From Gnetum montanum (taxonomy: Eukaryota > Streptophyta > Gnetopsida > Gnetales > Gnetaceae): a DNA stretch of 64,000 bases. Location: assembly GCA_015680685.1 (NCBI GenBank), contig MNCI01014441.1:678124-742123 (forward strand), in the 5' to 3' direction. Position 1 is the stretch's first letter. Each line of letters begins with the position of its first letter. Positions 32,741 through 45,314 of this stretch are shown piece after piece. Position numbers and translations under genes: made by a program. The notes below the pieces were generated by a model. That model did not search any database. It was not told the DNA's origin and worked only from the letters and a program-made list of their open reading frames with translations.

Positions 32741-34584
32741 GGATTTGGTAAATCAAAAGCACATACATTAAGGCATGCAATTAGTGTGCGCAAGAAATTA
32801 ACATTTAAAGGTGTCTGTTTGTAGAAGCCACAATGCAGGAGGGCACCTAATGGCTAATAGCTGATTTAGATAGCAGAACAATATGCATAGAGCCAACTGA
32901 GAGCTTAACTTGTGCATATGTAGAAGGCATGGAAAAAATTGAACAAGTCCATTCCCAACTCTATAATGAAGATGATGATAATTGTTGGGGAGAGTTGGAG
33001 ATCCTTGATCACTTCAAGCAAAAGCCCTTAGAACTAAAAAATTTACCATTCGAAATGGAGTATGCATTTTTAAAGAATGGTAAACTGATCATCATTAATG
33101 ATAAATTTGCTCCTAAATAAAAAGAAAAGTTGTTGAAAGTGGTGAATAAATGGTCAATAGCCTTCACTTGGTCATATCCAGAGCTAACAAGAATCGATCC
33201 AAGGATATGCCAACATCGCATCTACACTGATTTAGCCATGAAACGTAGAAGGTAGCCACAGAGATGGCTAAACCCCAAATTGAAGAAAATTGTTAAGAAG
33301 GAGATAGAGCAACTCCTCAAGGTGTGGTTTATCTATCTAATTGTGGATAGTGAGTGGGTTAGCCCACTCGTAATTGTACAAAAGAAGGATGGTAAATGGT
33401 GGGTTTGCATTAACTTTAGGTTGTTAAATATGGCAACATTCAAGGATCACTTTTCTTTGTCATTTGTGGATCAAGTATTAGACACCATATTTGGGCATTG
33501 TTATTATAGTTTCTTGGACGGTTATAGTGGATATAACCAAATCCAAATTGCACCAAATGATCAGGCCAAGATAACATTCATGAGTCCCTGGGGGACTTTT
33601 GCATATTATAAGATGTCGTTTGGCCTATGCAATGCCCCTGTAACATTTCAACTCTTGGTCCATAGTATCTTTCAACAACAGATCGGTAGTGGTGTTCAAG
33701 TCTTCATAGATGATTTCTCCACCTATGGAGCTACCTTTGAGCAAGCCTTAGACCGACTTGTGCAAGTACTAAAGAGATGTGTTAAGATAAACCTACAACT
33801 CAGCTGGCAAAAGAGCCATCTCATGGTCCAAGAAGGCATTGTGCTAGGGCACCAAATTTCATAGAAAGGGATTGAGGTAGACCCAGAAAAGATAAAGATC
33901 ATCCAAGGAATAAGACACCAACCAGAGATCGTTAAAGATGTTTAGTCATTCCTTGGACACATTGGTTACTACTAGTACTTTATTGAGAATTTCTCTAAGA
34001 CTGAAAATCCGTTGGTAGAACTTACAAAGAAAGATGCACCTTTCATTTGGACCAAGGAATGTGAAAATGCATTTCAGCAATTAAAAGAGAAACTCGTAGA
34101 AACACCAATCCTATGAGCACCAAACTGATCCAAACCATTCCATATCATGATAGAATCATCTAACTATGCTTTAGGAGTAGTGCTCATGCAGATGGACCAT
34201 AAGAAATGTCCATATTATATCCATTGCATGAGTCAAAGCATTGTGGGAGCACAGTTAAATTACACCACCACGGAGAAGGAATTAATGACAGTGGTGTCTG
34301 CACTAGAAAATTTTAGACATTATGTGCTAGATTACAAAGTATTTGTACATACGGACCACAATGTAATTCACTTCCTTATGTATAAGCCAACGGTGAGCCC
34401 TTGTGTTATATGGTGGCTTGTGATCTTGCAGGAATTTGATCTTACTATGGTGGATCAAAAAGGGACTAAGAATGTGGTTGCTAACCATCTTTCTCACTTA
34501 AGATGGGATAAAAAAGAGGAGGAGAGCCTGCTTTCTGATCAATTTCCAAACAAACTCCTCTTTACTAAAGCAATAAATGAATAA
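32741..34584 (+). pseudogene. Reverse transcriptase and RNase H of D (Ty3/gypsy)
   Basis: The connector (CAQEINI, ELEILDHF) leads to RT. A 194-codon open stretch (33280-33864) contains LDGYSGYNQIQI (Asp80), SFGLCNAPVTFQ and VFIDDFSTYG (Asp144 and Asp145), so the catalytic aspartates survive. Stops occur after VLGHQIS and several times to 34140. The RNase H part (34147-34584) has SSNYALGVVL, where the usual first Asp is changed, TEKELMTVVSALE with its Glu, and HTDHNVIHFL with its Asp. The order protease-RT-RNase H-integrase is that of Ty3/gypsy, not Ty1/copia. Confidence 0.88.
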
Positions 34585-34639
34585 ACATCTGAAAAAATAA
34601 TATGCTATAATGGCATCCTCACATATCTTCTCACTTAAG

Positions 34640-35870
34640 AAATGCCACAAGACTTGGATTTGAGGAAGAAGAAAAAATTTCTTCATTGGGTAAAATACTT
34701 CATGGAAATCAATGGACACCTTTACAAGCTGTGTGCCAATGGCCTAATCCTTTGGTATGTCCCTAACGAAGATCAACTACGCATTCTCCAAGATGCTCAT
34801 GAAGGACCTTGCGGAAGGCACTATGTAAGGAGATTCATGGCCATAAAAATCATAATGGCACAATACTATTAGCCCACAATATTTAGGGATGCCCACCAGT
34901 TTGTCAAGTTGTGAATGTTTTCAATGTAACAAGGGTATGACCGCTCGTCTGGAAGGTCCTCAACAGTGGATTTAACCACTAGAACCTTTCGACATATGGG
35001 GCATTGACTTCATGGGTCCCATCACACCCATGTCTAATAAGAAAGCATATATTATAGTAGTAGTTGAATATTGCATAAAATGGACTAAAGCAGCAACCGT
35101 TACAGATTGCACATCATCCACTGCTGCCAACTTTATACAACAACATATTGTAAATAGGTTTGGGATGCCGCATTCACTAATTTCTGATAATGGGACTTAT
35201 TTCATAGGTGCCACATTTAGAAAATTAATGCAATGCTTGGGAGTAGAACATAAATTCACAACACCTTACCACCCCCAAACCAACAGTTAAGTAGAGGTAA
35301 CTAACTAGGAGATTACAAAAATATTAACACGAACCATTAGCAAATACAGGAAGGATTGGAACACAAAACTTAATGATGCTCTTTGGGCTTACTAATCAAC
35401 TTGGAAACTTCCTATTGGATATTGTCCCTGTGAGTTAGTGTACAGGAAACTTCCAATGCTCCTAGTTCAATTTGAGCTCCATATACTCCAACGACTTGTG
35501 ATCTAAACCTTAACCTAAGTTTAGCACAAAAAGAACGATTGATCAATCTGAATGTGCTAGACGAAAATTACTTAGTGGCCCTATCCTTAAATGAGGTGAA
35601 TAAGGCATTTAGTAAGTAATGCCATGACCTTAGAATTAGGAAAGTAAAGTTTCAACTAGGAGATAAAGTCCTCTACTAGAACCCCATATATGTACCTCAA
35701 AAGACAAAATTTCAAACATTATGGAAGGGATGTTATATAATTGATCAAACCTTTCCCTCTAGGGCCATGATAATTTAAAAACCTGATAGCTCAAATAAAA
35801 AGTAGTTGATCAATATCCAACAAATTAAACCTTTCCTATAACCAAGATTAGCAAGTGTAAATACCGCCTC
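34640..35870 (+). pseudogene. Integrase of D
   Basis: The zinc-binding N-terminal region is degraded (AHEGPCGRHYV, FRDAHQFVKL). The catalytic core shows IWGIDFMGPI, SDNGTYFIGATF and, after TPYHPQTNS and a stop, VEVTN. These are the Asp, Asp and Glu positions of the DDE core. Downstream WKLPIGYCPCELVYRK matches the P.G..P..LVYGK motif of plant Athila/Tat-like integrases. The frame is broken repeatedly, notably around 34870-35010 and after 35290. Confidence 0.82.
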
Positions 35871-35919
35871 AACTGATGGACACCCATGTTCTTTTTTTCG
35901 GATCTCCTACTTCCAACTC

Positions 35920-35940
35920 AATTGTGGGGGAGATGGCCAT
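35920..35940 (+). other. Internal polypurine-like block after pol in D
   Basis: It reads ATTGTGGGGGAGATGGCCAT and is followed by sequence similar to A around 7800-7860. It sits at the border between coding region and linker. Confidence 0.55.
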
Positions 35941-38010
35941 CCGTGCTGACCATTATCACGACCTCTCAGTTTTTCTACCTTTTTTTTCATGTTTTTGATT
36001 TTACAAATTTTTTTATTTTCAAATTTTTCTAAATTTTACACCATCTTTAGTACCTTTAAACTTTCTTGGTTATTTTACACTTTCTTATATATTTTACTTT
36101 ATTTTTTTTCTTTTGATTAAGTGTTATAGTTTCTCATTTTTGCTAATAAATCTACTTTATTATTGCATGACACAATGTTGTTGTTACTTTTTATTAATGA
36201 TGGTTTGTGCTTAATGTGTGATTGTCGATGTCTGGTTTCTATTTTTGAATTTTGATGTTTGATGACTTCAGCATGGTTTATTTTTCATAGAATAGGTAGT
36301 AAGTCCATGTCATCCGCCCATCCAATGACCTCTATGGTTTTCCTTGTTCTAGGAATTTGAGGTTTCTTTTTCATTAAAGAAACTTTCAATCAATCAATGA
36401 TCTTGGTAGTTCTAGAATTAGGAAGGATCCAAACGTTTGTAAAGGGTGTGACTTCAAGGGGACTTAATACTCTTTGTACTCTTCTTCTTGCTTGAGTGCT
36501 TGAATGTTTTTTCACAAACTTCTTACCATTCCATACCACTCAATGATAGGAAGACAATAACGTAATTGCATGGTGTGGTTCCCATCATTAAAAGAAACGA
36601 TGGGAATTCAAAGCACACCCCTTCAACATGAATAAGTCCTTACATGGTGTGGTTCCCATTTCAGAAAAACAAAACAAAACAAACAAACAATGGGAATTCA
36701 AAGCACATCCCTTGGATAAATAAAATGGCTACAAGCATTGGTTATGAGACTCAAAAGACATACACTTATGCCTGAAGGTCCCCTCTAAATAAGGCCCTCT
36801 CTCTTTCACTTCCTATTTCTCTCTCCTCTTTATGTAATCGTGGTTGTCTTGTGGGGAAACTCTTGTGTCTCGAGTGGATGGCTCAGTCTTTGAGTGGCAA
36901 TGTGAAGTCACTGAAAGTAGATGGCTTTGGTTTGGACTGAGGATGGAACTTCTTGGGTCATTTTAACCACAATTCCATAAGGGACTTCTTATGACCTTAA
37001 TTTGCAACCCCATTACACCTTCTCTATCATCCATCCATGCTGCCATAATTCCAAAACACTTAAAATGATCAATTCTTGGTTTTATACATATTCATATCTG
37101 ATCATACCTTTGGCAGTTTCTACCAACCATCTCTAATAGACCTAATCAACTTACTTTGCCCAAGATTCCTTTTTTCACATACTTTCAATGATAAATTCTT
37201 ACATTCCAAGCATTACCTATCCCTAAGAATCCTTTGGATCACCTTTAGATCTTAAGACTATTCATTTCATTCAATTTTTTTACCAAAAATTTCTCAAAAT
37301 ATGTAAAAATTTCATGGTATCATCATAGCTATAATGTATCATCCCCTAAGAATTTGTAGCTATGATGTCACATCTACGATGTCATCACCACAAAAAACTA
37401 TCTATATGTGCAAGGAGTTAGAAATTTTTCATTTTTCTTATTTGATGCATAGGGAGTTCATGCCATTTTTATTTTTATTTTTTTGACTCTCTAGCAAACA
37501 AACTTCCAAGCTTCATAACTTCCTCACTGTAGCTTCGATTTACATGATTCTTGAACCCTCCTGATCATGAAGTGACCAAATTAGTCATGGGGGAGAGCAC
37601 TGTGCATAGTGGTATGATTTGAACTAAAATTTTCTAATGCCTGGAAGAACACGTTAAGCGTAAGAACCACAATAATTAATCACATTTTAACTAAAATACC
37701 CAAATAAAAGCTAATAAACTCAACTATTCTTCCCAATTAACCATTCCAATACATATTAAACAAGAATATAACAATTGTGAGAGGCCCTAAGGAACTAACT
37801 TGTTCATCATACATTAGAAAATACAATAGTTAAGGGTTTCTTTTCAAAAAATTTCAAACTCTGTAATCCTAATAAGAGCTAAAAAGTAGTAATAAGGACA
37901 AATTTTGATCAAATTCAAGAACCTAAGAGAAGTTAAATTTTGCTCAAATCCAAGAACCCAAGAGAATATTATGAACTATTAGGAGCTTATTTAAAATCCA
38001 AGTAATTACA
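35941..38010 (+). other. Noncoding linker of D
   Basis: 35941-36930 matches the linker of A in order and content (CATGGTGTGGTTCCCAT appears twice, near 36568 and 36645). A GATATC-like module with weak TATA-like sequence is at 37315-37405. A second polypurine-like block CATGGGGGAGAG is at 37585-37596. 37600-38010 shows no similarity to the ORF2 N-terminus of C, so that part seems deleted. Confidence 0.6.
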
Positions 38011-39425
38011 AATCACATTAAAGAATTCTTTAATATTCCTATTGTGTCATTGGCTAATATAACTGGAGCTCGAAATGTTGAACCTATAACTAGAACCTCT
38101 ATGGCCCCAGAAGAGAATGATGACATCTTAAATTAACTACTGCAAACAAGATAAGTAATGTAGAACCTTTTTGACATCTCTAGCAATATCATTATAGTGT
38201 AGTCAGAATTAATTTTCACCAAGGGTAAGCTAGTGATGGCAGAAACTAGGGTAGAACATGTAGAAAATGAATTGCAAAGGTTACAAGTAGAATTAGCTAC
38301 ATTAAGATTAGAAAAGCAAGACCCTACACGACATATCATGCTAGACCAACTGGAGAAATTTAGAACCAAACAAGTAAGTCAGCTAATAACCAGGAATATC
38401 TAGATAGAGATGGAAAGGAAGAAGGCAATGTGGAATGCCTCCTTGGCCAAAGCACAAACTTATGCTCATGCCAAAGCCCTGACTACCTTAGAAGAAGAGA
38501 ATAAAAAGATAGTTGCTAAAAATATGATGTTGATGGGCATTGAAAAGCAAAAGAATGTCCTAAAGGAAAGCATCCATTAATTGATAGAGTAGTTTTCTGG
38601 AGTTAACCTCGACATGCAAAAACTAGCTAGAGAAAATAGGATCCTATCAATGAAAGAAGTTCACACAATTTGGTAGAAGTTAGCCATTGAAATTAGTGCA
38701 TGGCGAAATAAGGCCAAGAAGCATGAAAGGGTACATGAGCACTTCAAAGATCAAGTAGGCATGTACAAGCACATAAATGAAAAGGACCATATTGCTAAAG
38801 CCATGTTTAGTTCAATCACAACATAAACACTTGATTAGCAACCAATCTTGGATGGACTTGGCCACGTAAATCAAGAAAAATTCAAGAATAAATATCTGAA
38901 AATAGAGGACCTAGCCAAGTACATGGGATTAGCAAACCTTTGTTATGCTAATCTAGCCATGCTCACAATAGGTAGGCCCAGAACTAAACTAGAGTAGTAA
39001 GTGGCTATGGTATATGCACTATATGAGAAGGAGTTTGTAGACAGGAAAGATGCACAAAAAAAGCTACATATTGTAAATTCCAAGCTTCAAGTGGTCAAGG
39101 CTAGCCACCAAGACCAGAAAGACATTGTAGAAAATTTGGCTCACAGAATGATAGATTATCAAGAATTAAGGAAGATACCAAAGCATTTGGAGAAGAAAGG
39201 CAAAAATTCATGGCCTGGTATGTAAATGTGAATAAGATTTTTCCATAATTATTGTGTCCATGGGAAGTATTGAATCCTACAAACACTGCTAAATTTTCCT
39301 AGATAGTACATGACCTAAGATCACAGGAGGAGAAACTACAGGCATTACTAAATAAACACCAATTTCAAAAGCCTGACAACATAGAAAAGAAGCCAATAGA
39401 GGAGCCACTGCCACCTCAACCTTAG
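38011..39425 (+). pseudogene. ORF2 C-terminal two thirds in D
   Basis: It aligns with C from NHIKEFFNIPIV (C: NHIKELFNVPVV) through the coiled coil. Examples are TKGKLVMAETRVEHVENELQ, LARENRILSMKEV, AKKHERVHEHFKDQVGMYK and GLANLCYANLAML. The C-terminus has FMAWYVNVNKIFP, PWEVLNP and EEPLPPQP before TAG at 39423-39425. Around ten stops interrupt it. The matching C-terminal end supports this being a real conserved coding unit. Here it lies downstream of pol. Confidence 0.72.
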
Positions 39426-39657
39426 AGGCGACATTGAGCTTTGAAGTTTTGTTTTTATTATGTATTATTTTGTCATATGTGTCCATCATGCAATGCATGA
39501 TGATTTTGTAAACACCACTAGAACCATAATGCAGCATTCATAGTAGAGTTAGTAACATATATAAGTCATGATGTCAAAATTTGTAAAGGATCCCACAATT
39601 TTGTAAGGAACTCTATCCTCCTTTTGTTTTAACTTGAGGATGAGTTTCGAGTGAGTC

Positions 39658-39666
39658 ATGGGGGTA
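39658..39666 (+). other. Polypurine tract before the 3' LTR of D
   Basis: ATGGGGGTA directly before TGATAAAATATG, after the conserved AACTTGAGGATGAGTTTCGA block. Confidence 0.72.
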
Positions 39667-40534
39667 TGATAAAATATGTTGGGTTGTTAGCTATGATATC
39701 ATATCTACGATATTGTAGCCTTGCTTATGTTATTGTAGATGCAATGTAGTGGGCCATGGTTACCATTATAAATACCAACCTACCATCGTGTCGAAATAAC
39801 AATTTTTTGTCAATAATTAGGCAAATTATTGTAGCTTGTTTCCATGATTTAGACTTAGTGATATAGTGAATGTCTATAGTATGGTGTTTAGCAATTGTAT
39901 AGAATCTTTATTTGAGTGGATTATTCTTGGGCACAATTCATAACAAAAAATAAAGATTGATATTTTTTTCCACTATTACAACATTCACATTAGTTCATTT
40001 TTACTTTTCAACATGTTTACTTTACTTAAGTCATTTATAATTTCCAAGTACTTTAATTTTTCCTACATCTTTTAGTAAGATGGTATAAGTACGATTGGTT
40101 TCAAGTGTGTGATGTAATTATTTGGTAATCTAGTTGTGAATTCACTTGATTTGCTTAGTAGTGGATTCATGTGGTAATCCTAGTAACAATTACATGAGAC
40201 CTTGACATATACGGTAAGCTAGGAGTGGATACTTACCACCATAGGCTACCATAGATTTACATATCTGTTATACTTAGACTTAGATTTCATCTTAATTTTA
40301 ATTATGTTAGCATTTAGGATAATTAAAGCTAAACAAAATCAATGTATCATATGCCTCATCAAGAGTTAAACCATATAGCTTGAACTTTTCTAACTCAACA
40401 TGAGAAGATACCAATCCCAAACTAAACATCAACTACTAGTAAATTTACATTGGCCATCAACGGATTATAATTAAGTTGCACGTGTACACTCATGAATTTT
40501 ATGGTGGAGTGTTGGAATACCTAACCACTCATCA
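39667..40534 (+). repeat. 3' LTR of composite D
   Basis: 868 bp ending ACCACTCATCA, with TATAAATA at 39767-39774 and GATATC-type units upstream. The body resembles the LTR of B more than the LTR at 28737. Confidence 0.8.
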
Positions 40535-40711
40535 TTCTTGAAGATTAAAAAATCAAATTTTTATCATTATTTTTTTTAATATTTAAGTTAATGAAATAGT
40601 ATACTATGCTTTATTCTTTTGTTTGTTGCACATAAATATCTAAAAGTAGCTATTGGTTATGATTTATAAGTCATAGGTTTAATTCCAATAAGTGTGTTAA
40701 GACATGATAAC
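40535..40711. other. Spacer with a SINE-like remnant
   Basis: 40640-40700 has a box-B-like AGGTTTAATTCC in a context resembling the SINEs at 48133 and 56470. Otherwise AT-rich. Confidence 0.35.
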
Positions 40712-41601
40712 TAATAAATCATGGGTTTATAGGCTACGATATTGGGCATTTGATATCGAAGCCATGATATTGGATCCCCGATATCGAAGCCCATGATACG
40801 ATGTCAGATATCTGATATTGCTAACATGTGCAAGGCCTATAAATACAACACTTAGGTGCACCATTCAAGAGGAATTCATTCCATAGTAGCTAAACTATGT
40901 CAGTTTGTTTACTTGATTTTAGTAGTTAGCACTTAGCAATGTATGCCCATGGTGTGATGTCTTGTAATTGAATGGAGTCTTTATTCAAGTGTGATGTATT
41001 TGAACACACTGCATGCCTAGAAATCAAGATCGAGATTACTCTACATAATTACAGCATCACTTAGTCTTTATTGTTTTCACTTAGCTTAATGTTTAGTGTT
41101 TTCATGAGTTAATGATTTACTTTTAATGCATTTTATAATTATTGTTATTAAGTGGAACATGTATGAATGATTTGGAGCACTTAAGTGTAGCTACTTGATA
41201 ATGCAGTATTACTATCACTTGGTATGCCCAGTAGTGTGACACTTGCTAACCCCAGTAGTAGTTTCATGAAGTCCAAGGTGTGAACGGAAGGTCAACACTA
41301 GATGCTCATCACATAGGCTAGATTTGATTTGTTTATTGGCACTTCATGTTTCATGTTAGCTACCATATTTACTTCATGTTAGCTAGGAGCACTATTGCTA
41401 ATACAACATCATATATCATATACCTCATCGTGAGTTAAACCATATGCATCATCTTTACTAACTCACATGTGAAAAGGACAATCATGAACTCTAACCAATT
41501 ACTCGCATAATGACATTGCCTTATTTATGGAATTCGATTGGGATCATGCATGAACACTCATATCTCATATGATTGGGTGTTGGATACTCCACCGCTCATC
41601 A
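40712..41601 (+). repeat. Solo LTR (C type)
   Basis: It starts TAATAAATCATGG (decayed TGATGAATCACGG) and ends CCGCTCATCA. TATAAATA at 40838-40845, with at least three GATATC-type palindromes upstream. Flanks ATAAC and CTAAC agree at four of five bases, as expected of an old solo LTR. No internal region is attached. Confidence 0.75.
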
Positions 41602-42340
41602 CTAACCTAGGAATATGATTTTTAAAAAAAGGCATTCAAGCTATAGTAATAGCTAGATAGCCACTTGTAAAAAAATCATTAGCAAATCCTTTATCTATCT
41701 TAACAATTAGCCCATATAGATGGAATAAAGGTACAATAATGATAATTTATAAAATTTGTGACTTAGCTACATATTCACAACTCCAAAATCTATTATTGGC
41801 TTGTTAGTATGATATCATACTACTTTGAATTTGGAAATTTTTTCAATATAATACTATTGCCTTCTACATAAAAAAAACAAATCCAAAATATTAAACTTTT
41901 GCTCAAATACTTTCAAATTTCTATACATTCATAATATAAAACATTTTCTTTAAATAAAGTGTTGATCAAACTTACGATCTTAATTTCAAAGCAATACCCT
42001 CATGGAAGAAATAAATAAAAGTCAAAAGTTAGTTATATAAATGTTTTATCTACTTACATTCTAGAAAAGATGTTGTCAACTTGAGTCATTTATATTCTAT
42101 GTAAATTCTATGATCATGTTTGCTATATTTATTAGAGGAACATACAATTAAAAATGTAACCTCCCCTTCTTTTATTTACCTATATTTACTATTCATAAAG
42201 CTAATGAGAGAATAGTTGAGCTACTGAGCTTATTGCATTATCTATAATTGGTTATGAGATGGAGTTATGCTTCAAGAATTTTTATATTATTTCCTATCCT
42301 CTACCAGACATTCTTGTTGGTTGTACATCATGAGGATGTA
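41602..42340. other. AT-rich spacer, nothing recognised
   Basis: No ORF, repeat or RNA feature could be supported. Confidence 0.4.
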
Positions 42341-43235
42341 TGATGAGCGGCTAGGTACCCCTACACTCAACCATATGAATACGAGCGTTCACACACGATC
42401 CGGTCGAACTCCGTGGACAGGCTAGTTGTGGTGTCTAGATCGTTACATGTTGATCATAGTTCACTGTCTTCCCACCTGGACTAGTATTTGCTTTGTCACG
42501 TATGGTTTAGTCCAAAGTGAGACGTATGATGTGATCCTAAATTAGTGCTACTCCTAGAGACAATGGAGAATAATTTTGATTAAACTAATGAGTAATAGGA
42601 AATGAAGTCTAAGCTAACCTAAGTGCGATGAGCATCCATTCCTTAATCATCTGTACACATCTTGGACCTCGTGCATAAATACTACTGGGGTTACCAAGCG
42701 TAGATCCTAGGTACACTACTGGGTTACCAAGTAGTCAAACTTAAATGCTTGTGATTAAGTCGTACTCATTCTGCATTTAACAATAGGAATAGTAAATGAT
42801 GATAAAGAAATATTAACTAAAAAAATAAATAATAATAACAATTAACAATAATAATTAAATAATTAAAACTAAGTAAATGCTACAATGATGAAGTAATCTC
42901 GATCTTTATTTTCGATCATGTGCACGTCCAAGTACGTCACACTCGAATAAAGGTGTCGTACAATTACAAGCATCACACTGCAGGTATACACTTGGGAAAA
43001 TAATCTAACTCCTATGAAAACAAACTGAAAGAGTCTAGCTACAAATGACAAAAAGATGCCTAAATGAGGTGGAAGGCCCTCGTATTTATAGGCCGGGATA
43101 GGTGACTGCGTCAACAGGGTCAAGGCCCCGTCAATGTAGTGTTGCTGCATCGACGAGGCCGCGTCAACGCGACCGCGTATACAGGGCTGCGTATACATGG
43201 CCTAGTCGATGCATCGACTAATTAGCACTTCATCA
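42341..43235 (-). repeat. 3' LTR of element E
   Basis: From TGATGAGCGG to GCACTTCATCA (plus), with minus-strand TATAAATA at 43090-43083. The promoter tract here is of the GCGTCAACGCG / GTCGATGCATCGAC type rather than GATATC. Confidence 0.88.
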
Positions 43236-43245
43236 TACCCCCACG
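43236..43245 (-). other. Polypurine tract of element E
   Basis: The minus strand reads CGTGGGGGTA before TGATGAAGTG, after the CTCGAGGATGAGTTTTTACT block. Confidence 0.75.
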
Positions 43246-43363
43246 ACTAAGTAAAAACTCATCCTCGAGTCAAAGAAAGTAAGGAACAAGCTCAATTGAA
43301 TACACAGTGGATAGGTATGGGATTATTGACTGACTAGAAATTTATTCATGCCGTAGTGGAGAA

Positions 43364-43854
43364 TTAAACAAAATTTGGACACAAACACAAAAGACAAAAT
43401 TTGCGGAACTCATGGGGTTCTCGTAGTGGTGGCTCCTCCATGGGTGCCTTTCCTTTGTCCTGTGCATCAAGCTTCTGGGATTGATACCATTGAAGAAGCA
43501 CCTGACGTTTCTCCTCTTCTATTTGAGGATTATGAGTGGTCCATGCTAATGTTCCAATGTTTGATGGAGTCGGCACTTTTCATGGACACAGCAGCTATGG
43601 GAACACTTGATTAGCCTTGACATGCCATGCCGCAAATAGCCTCCATTCCTCTTCATAGGCTTGGGCCCTGACCTCTCCTCCCTTTGCTTAGATAGATTAT
43701 GCGGTAACAGGAGTTTCATGATGTATGCTGAATGATGGACTTCTGCTCTGCATGTTTTGCATGAGGTCCTTGACCTCTGCCTCCCCCAGGTTGTTCGGTT
43801 GCACCTTGAGAAGGTCCTTCTTGTTGTTTCCTTTTAGGGACCATCTATAATCAC
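43364..43854 (-). pseudogene. ORF2 of element E, internally deleted
   Basis: The ATG at 43854 gives MVPKRKQQEGPSQGATEQPGG, open for about 40 codons. A shifted frame continues ETPVTA and KGGEVRAQAYEEEWRLFAAWH, which joins the N-terminal region of C directly to its C-terminal region. The end is open for 70 codons (PSNIGTLAWTTHNPQIEEEK, then KAPMEEPP). About 2.2 kb present in C, the globular and coiled-coil parts, are missing. Confidence 0.7.
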
Positions 43855-45314
43855 ACAAGGATCAATTGTTAGTAAGGTTATTGAAAAAAGTTCAATGATT
43901 TCATACCTTACTCATTACCTTTAATAAATGTTGAATTCTTTACTAAGTGTGATTTTAGGGTTAGAAATTTTTCAAAGAAGTTGCCCTAAAAGTTTAATGT
44001 CGGACCTAGTTTTGAGGAACATTTGATAAAATGATGATAAAGAGAAGAATAGATTTGGCAATGAAGTACTCAGAGGGTATAAGATGATGTGGTGGCTTGC
44101 AACAAGTACAAATTACAAAAGTTATGCAAGTGGGTCCTCCCCAAAGCAGGTTCCAACCTATATGCCCTTGCGTAACCACACTTTAAGATGTCCGTAGGCA
44201 TTAAAAGGGTTAAATGTAATCAATACCAATGCAACAAAACACACACATGTTAATACCATCCTGATGAGGTATGAATTCAATGCTATACAAGACACAAGTC
44301 ACAAATACATGAACAGCGAGATGGAATGAATCGGAGAAGGGATTACAGAGATTGGGACATGAGGTAACTGACTCCAGGCATAATGAATCCTGTGTGTAAA
44401 GCATGATTAAGGTGTCATTAACCCATCATTCCAAGATTAGGACTAGGACCAAGTCCATTCCTCTAATCAATGACATCGCATTGTTTCATCCCATGATGAG
44501 CGACTATGAGAGTACCAAAACAATGAGGCGTACGATCACTTGGCATTTTGTTTAAGGGAGGAGTGATTTTTGTTTTGTGGCACTTTTCTTTTCATTTTCC
44601 TTTTCTCTTTTCCTCTCTTTTTTTTTTTGAATACTGAATCCAAAGAAGCTGCCAACCACCAGGCATGGGTGCATGTATTTCCAGTGGGACCCCCTAGAAC
44701 AGCATTGGATTTTTGAGTGCCCTTTTTTGATTACTCTTACTCCCATTTTTCGTTAGATCTACAAGGATCTTAATACAACCACGTTGCATGATAACTCTCA
44801 CAGAAGTCACCAAAGAGAATCCACAAGTTCCCTTGATGTCACACCCTGGCCATTCCCTCTTAGTCCATCATTTTTCACTCCGAGTACAATGAACACAAAA
44901 TTAATTTTAAGTTTCAAGAATGTCAAGAATAGCACTGTACCCTCGAACAGAACCTCTTATTTGTAGGATGGATGAGTGGGTGTAATGGGCTCACTGTCCA
45001 AATAATTGATCACCGAGACTTGATAGCATAGAACAACACCTCAACCAACGAGCCACATGAGTATTTTATTCATGGATGAGATTACTCATAAAAAGATAAA
45101 AAGACAAAAAGATAAAACAATAAATTAAAAGGGTGAAAAACTGGAAAACAAAAAGTTCAAAAATTAAAGAAACAGAAAAAAATTTATTAATTCTGTGTTT
45201 TTAGAATGGAGGATACCCCCCATAACTAAATGGTTGAGCATGGCTAGAATTAATAAATGGAAGGTTGGGATCCTTGCATGTTGGAAATATTGGGACCTGG
45301 TCATACTTACCCAA
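43855..45314 (-). other. Noncoding linker of element E
   Basis: Collinear with the linker of C: shared GGACC box at about 44131-44195, GCATGGGTGCATG box near 44660, and a polypurine-like block at 45207-45228 just after gag. No ORF supported. Confidence 0.65.

Larger units (their letters stand above)
28737..40534 (+). mobile_element. Composite D: gag-pol element joined to an ORF2-type 3' end
   Basis: An A-type 5' LTR (28737-29632), primer site, gag, protease, RT, RNase H and integrase (to about 35870) are followed by an A-like linker. Then come an ORF2 C-terminal two thirds (38011-39425), a polypurine tract and a 3' LTR (39667-40534) of B-like type. The two LTRs differ in promoter module and body, and the flanks AACAT and TTCTT do not match. 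This is therefore probably a recombinant or two abutting truncated elements, not one clean insertion. The pol sequence places it with Ty3/gypsy and its tRNA-Asp primer site with the Athila/Tat group. Confidence 0.75.
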
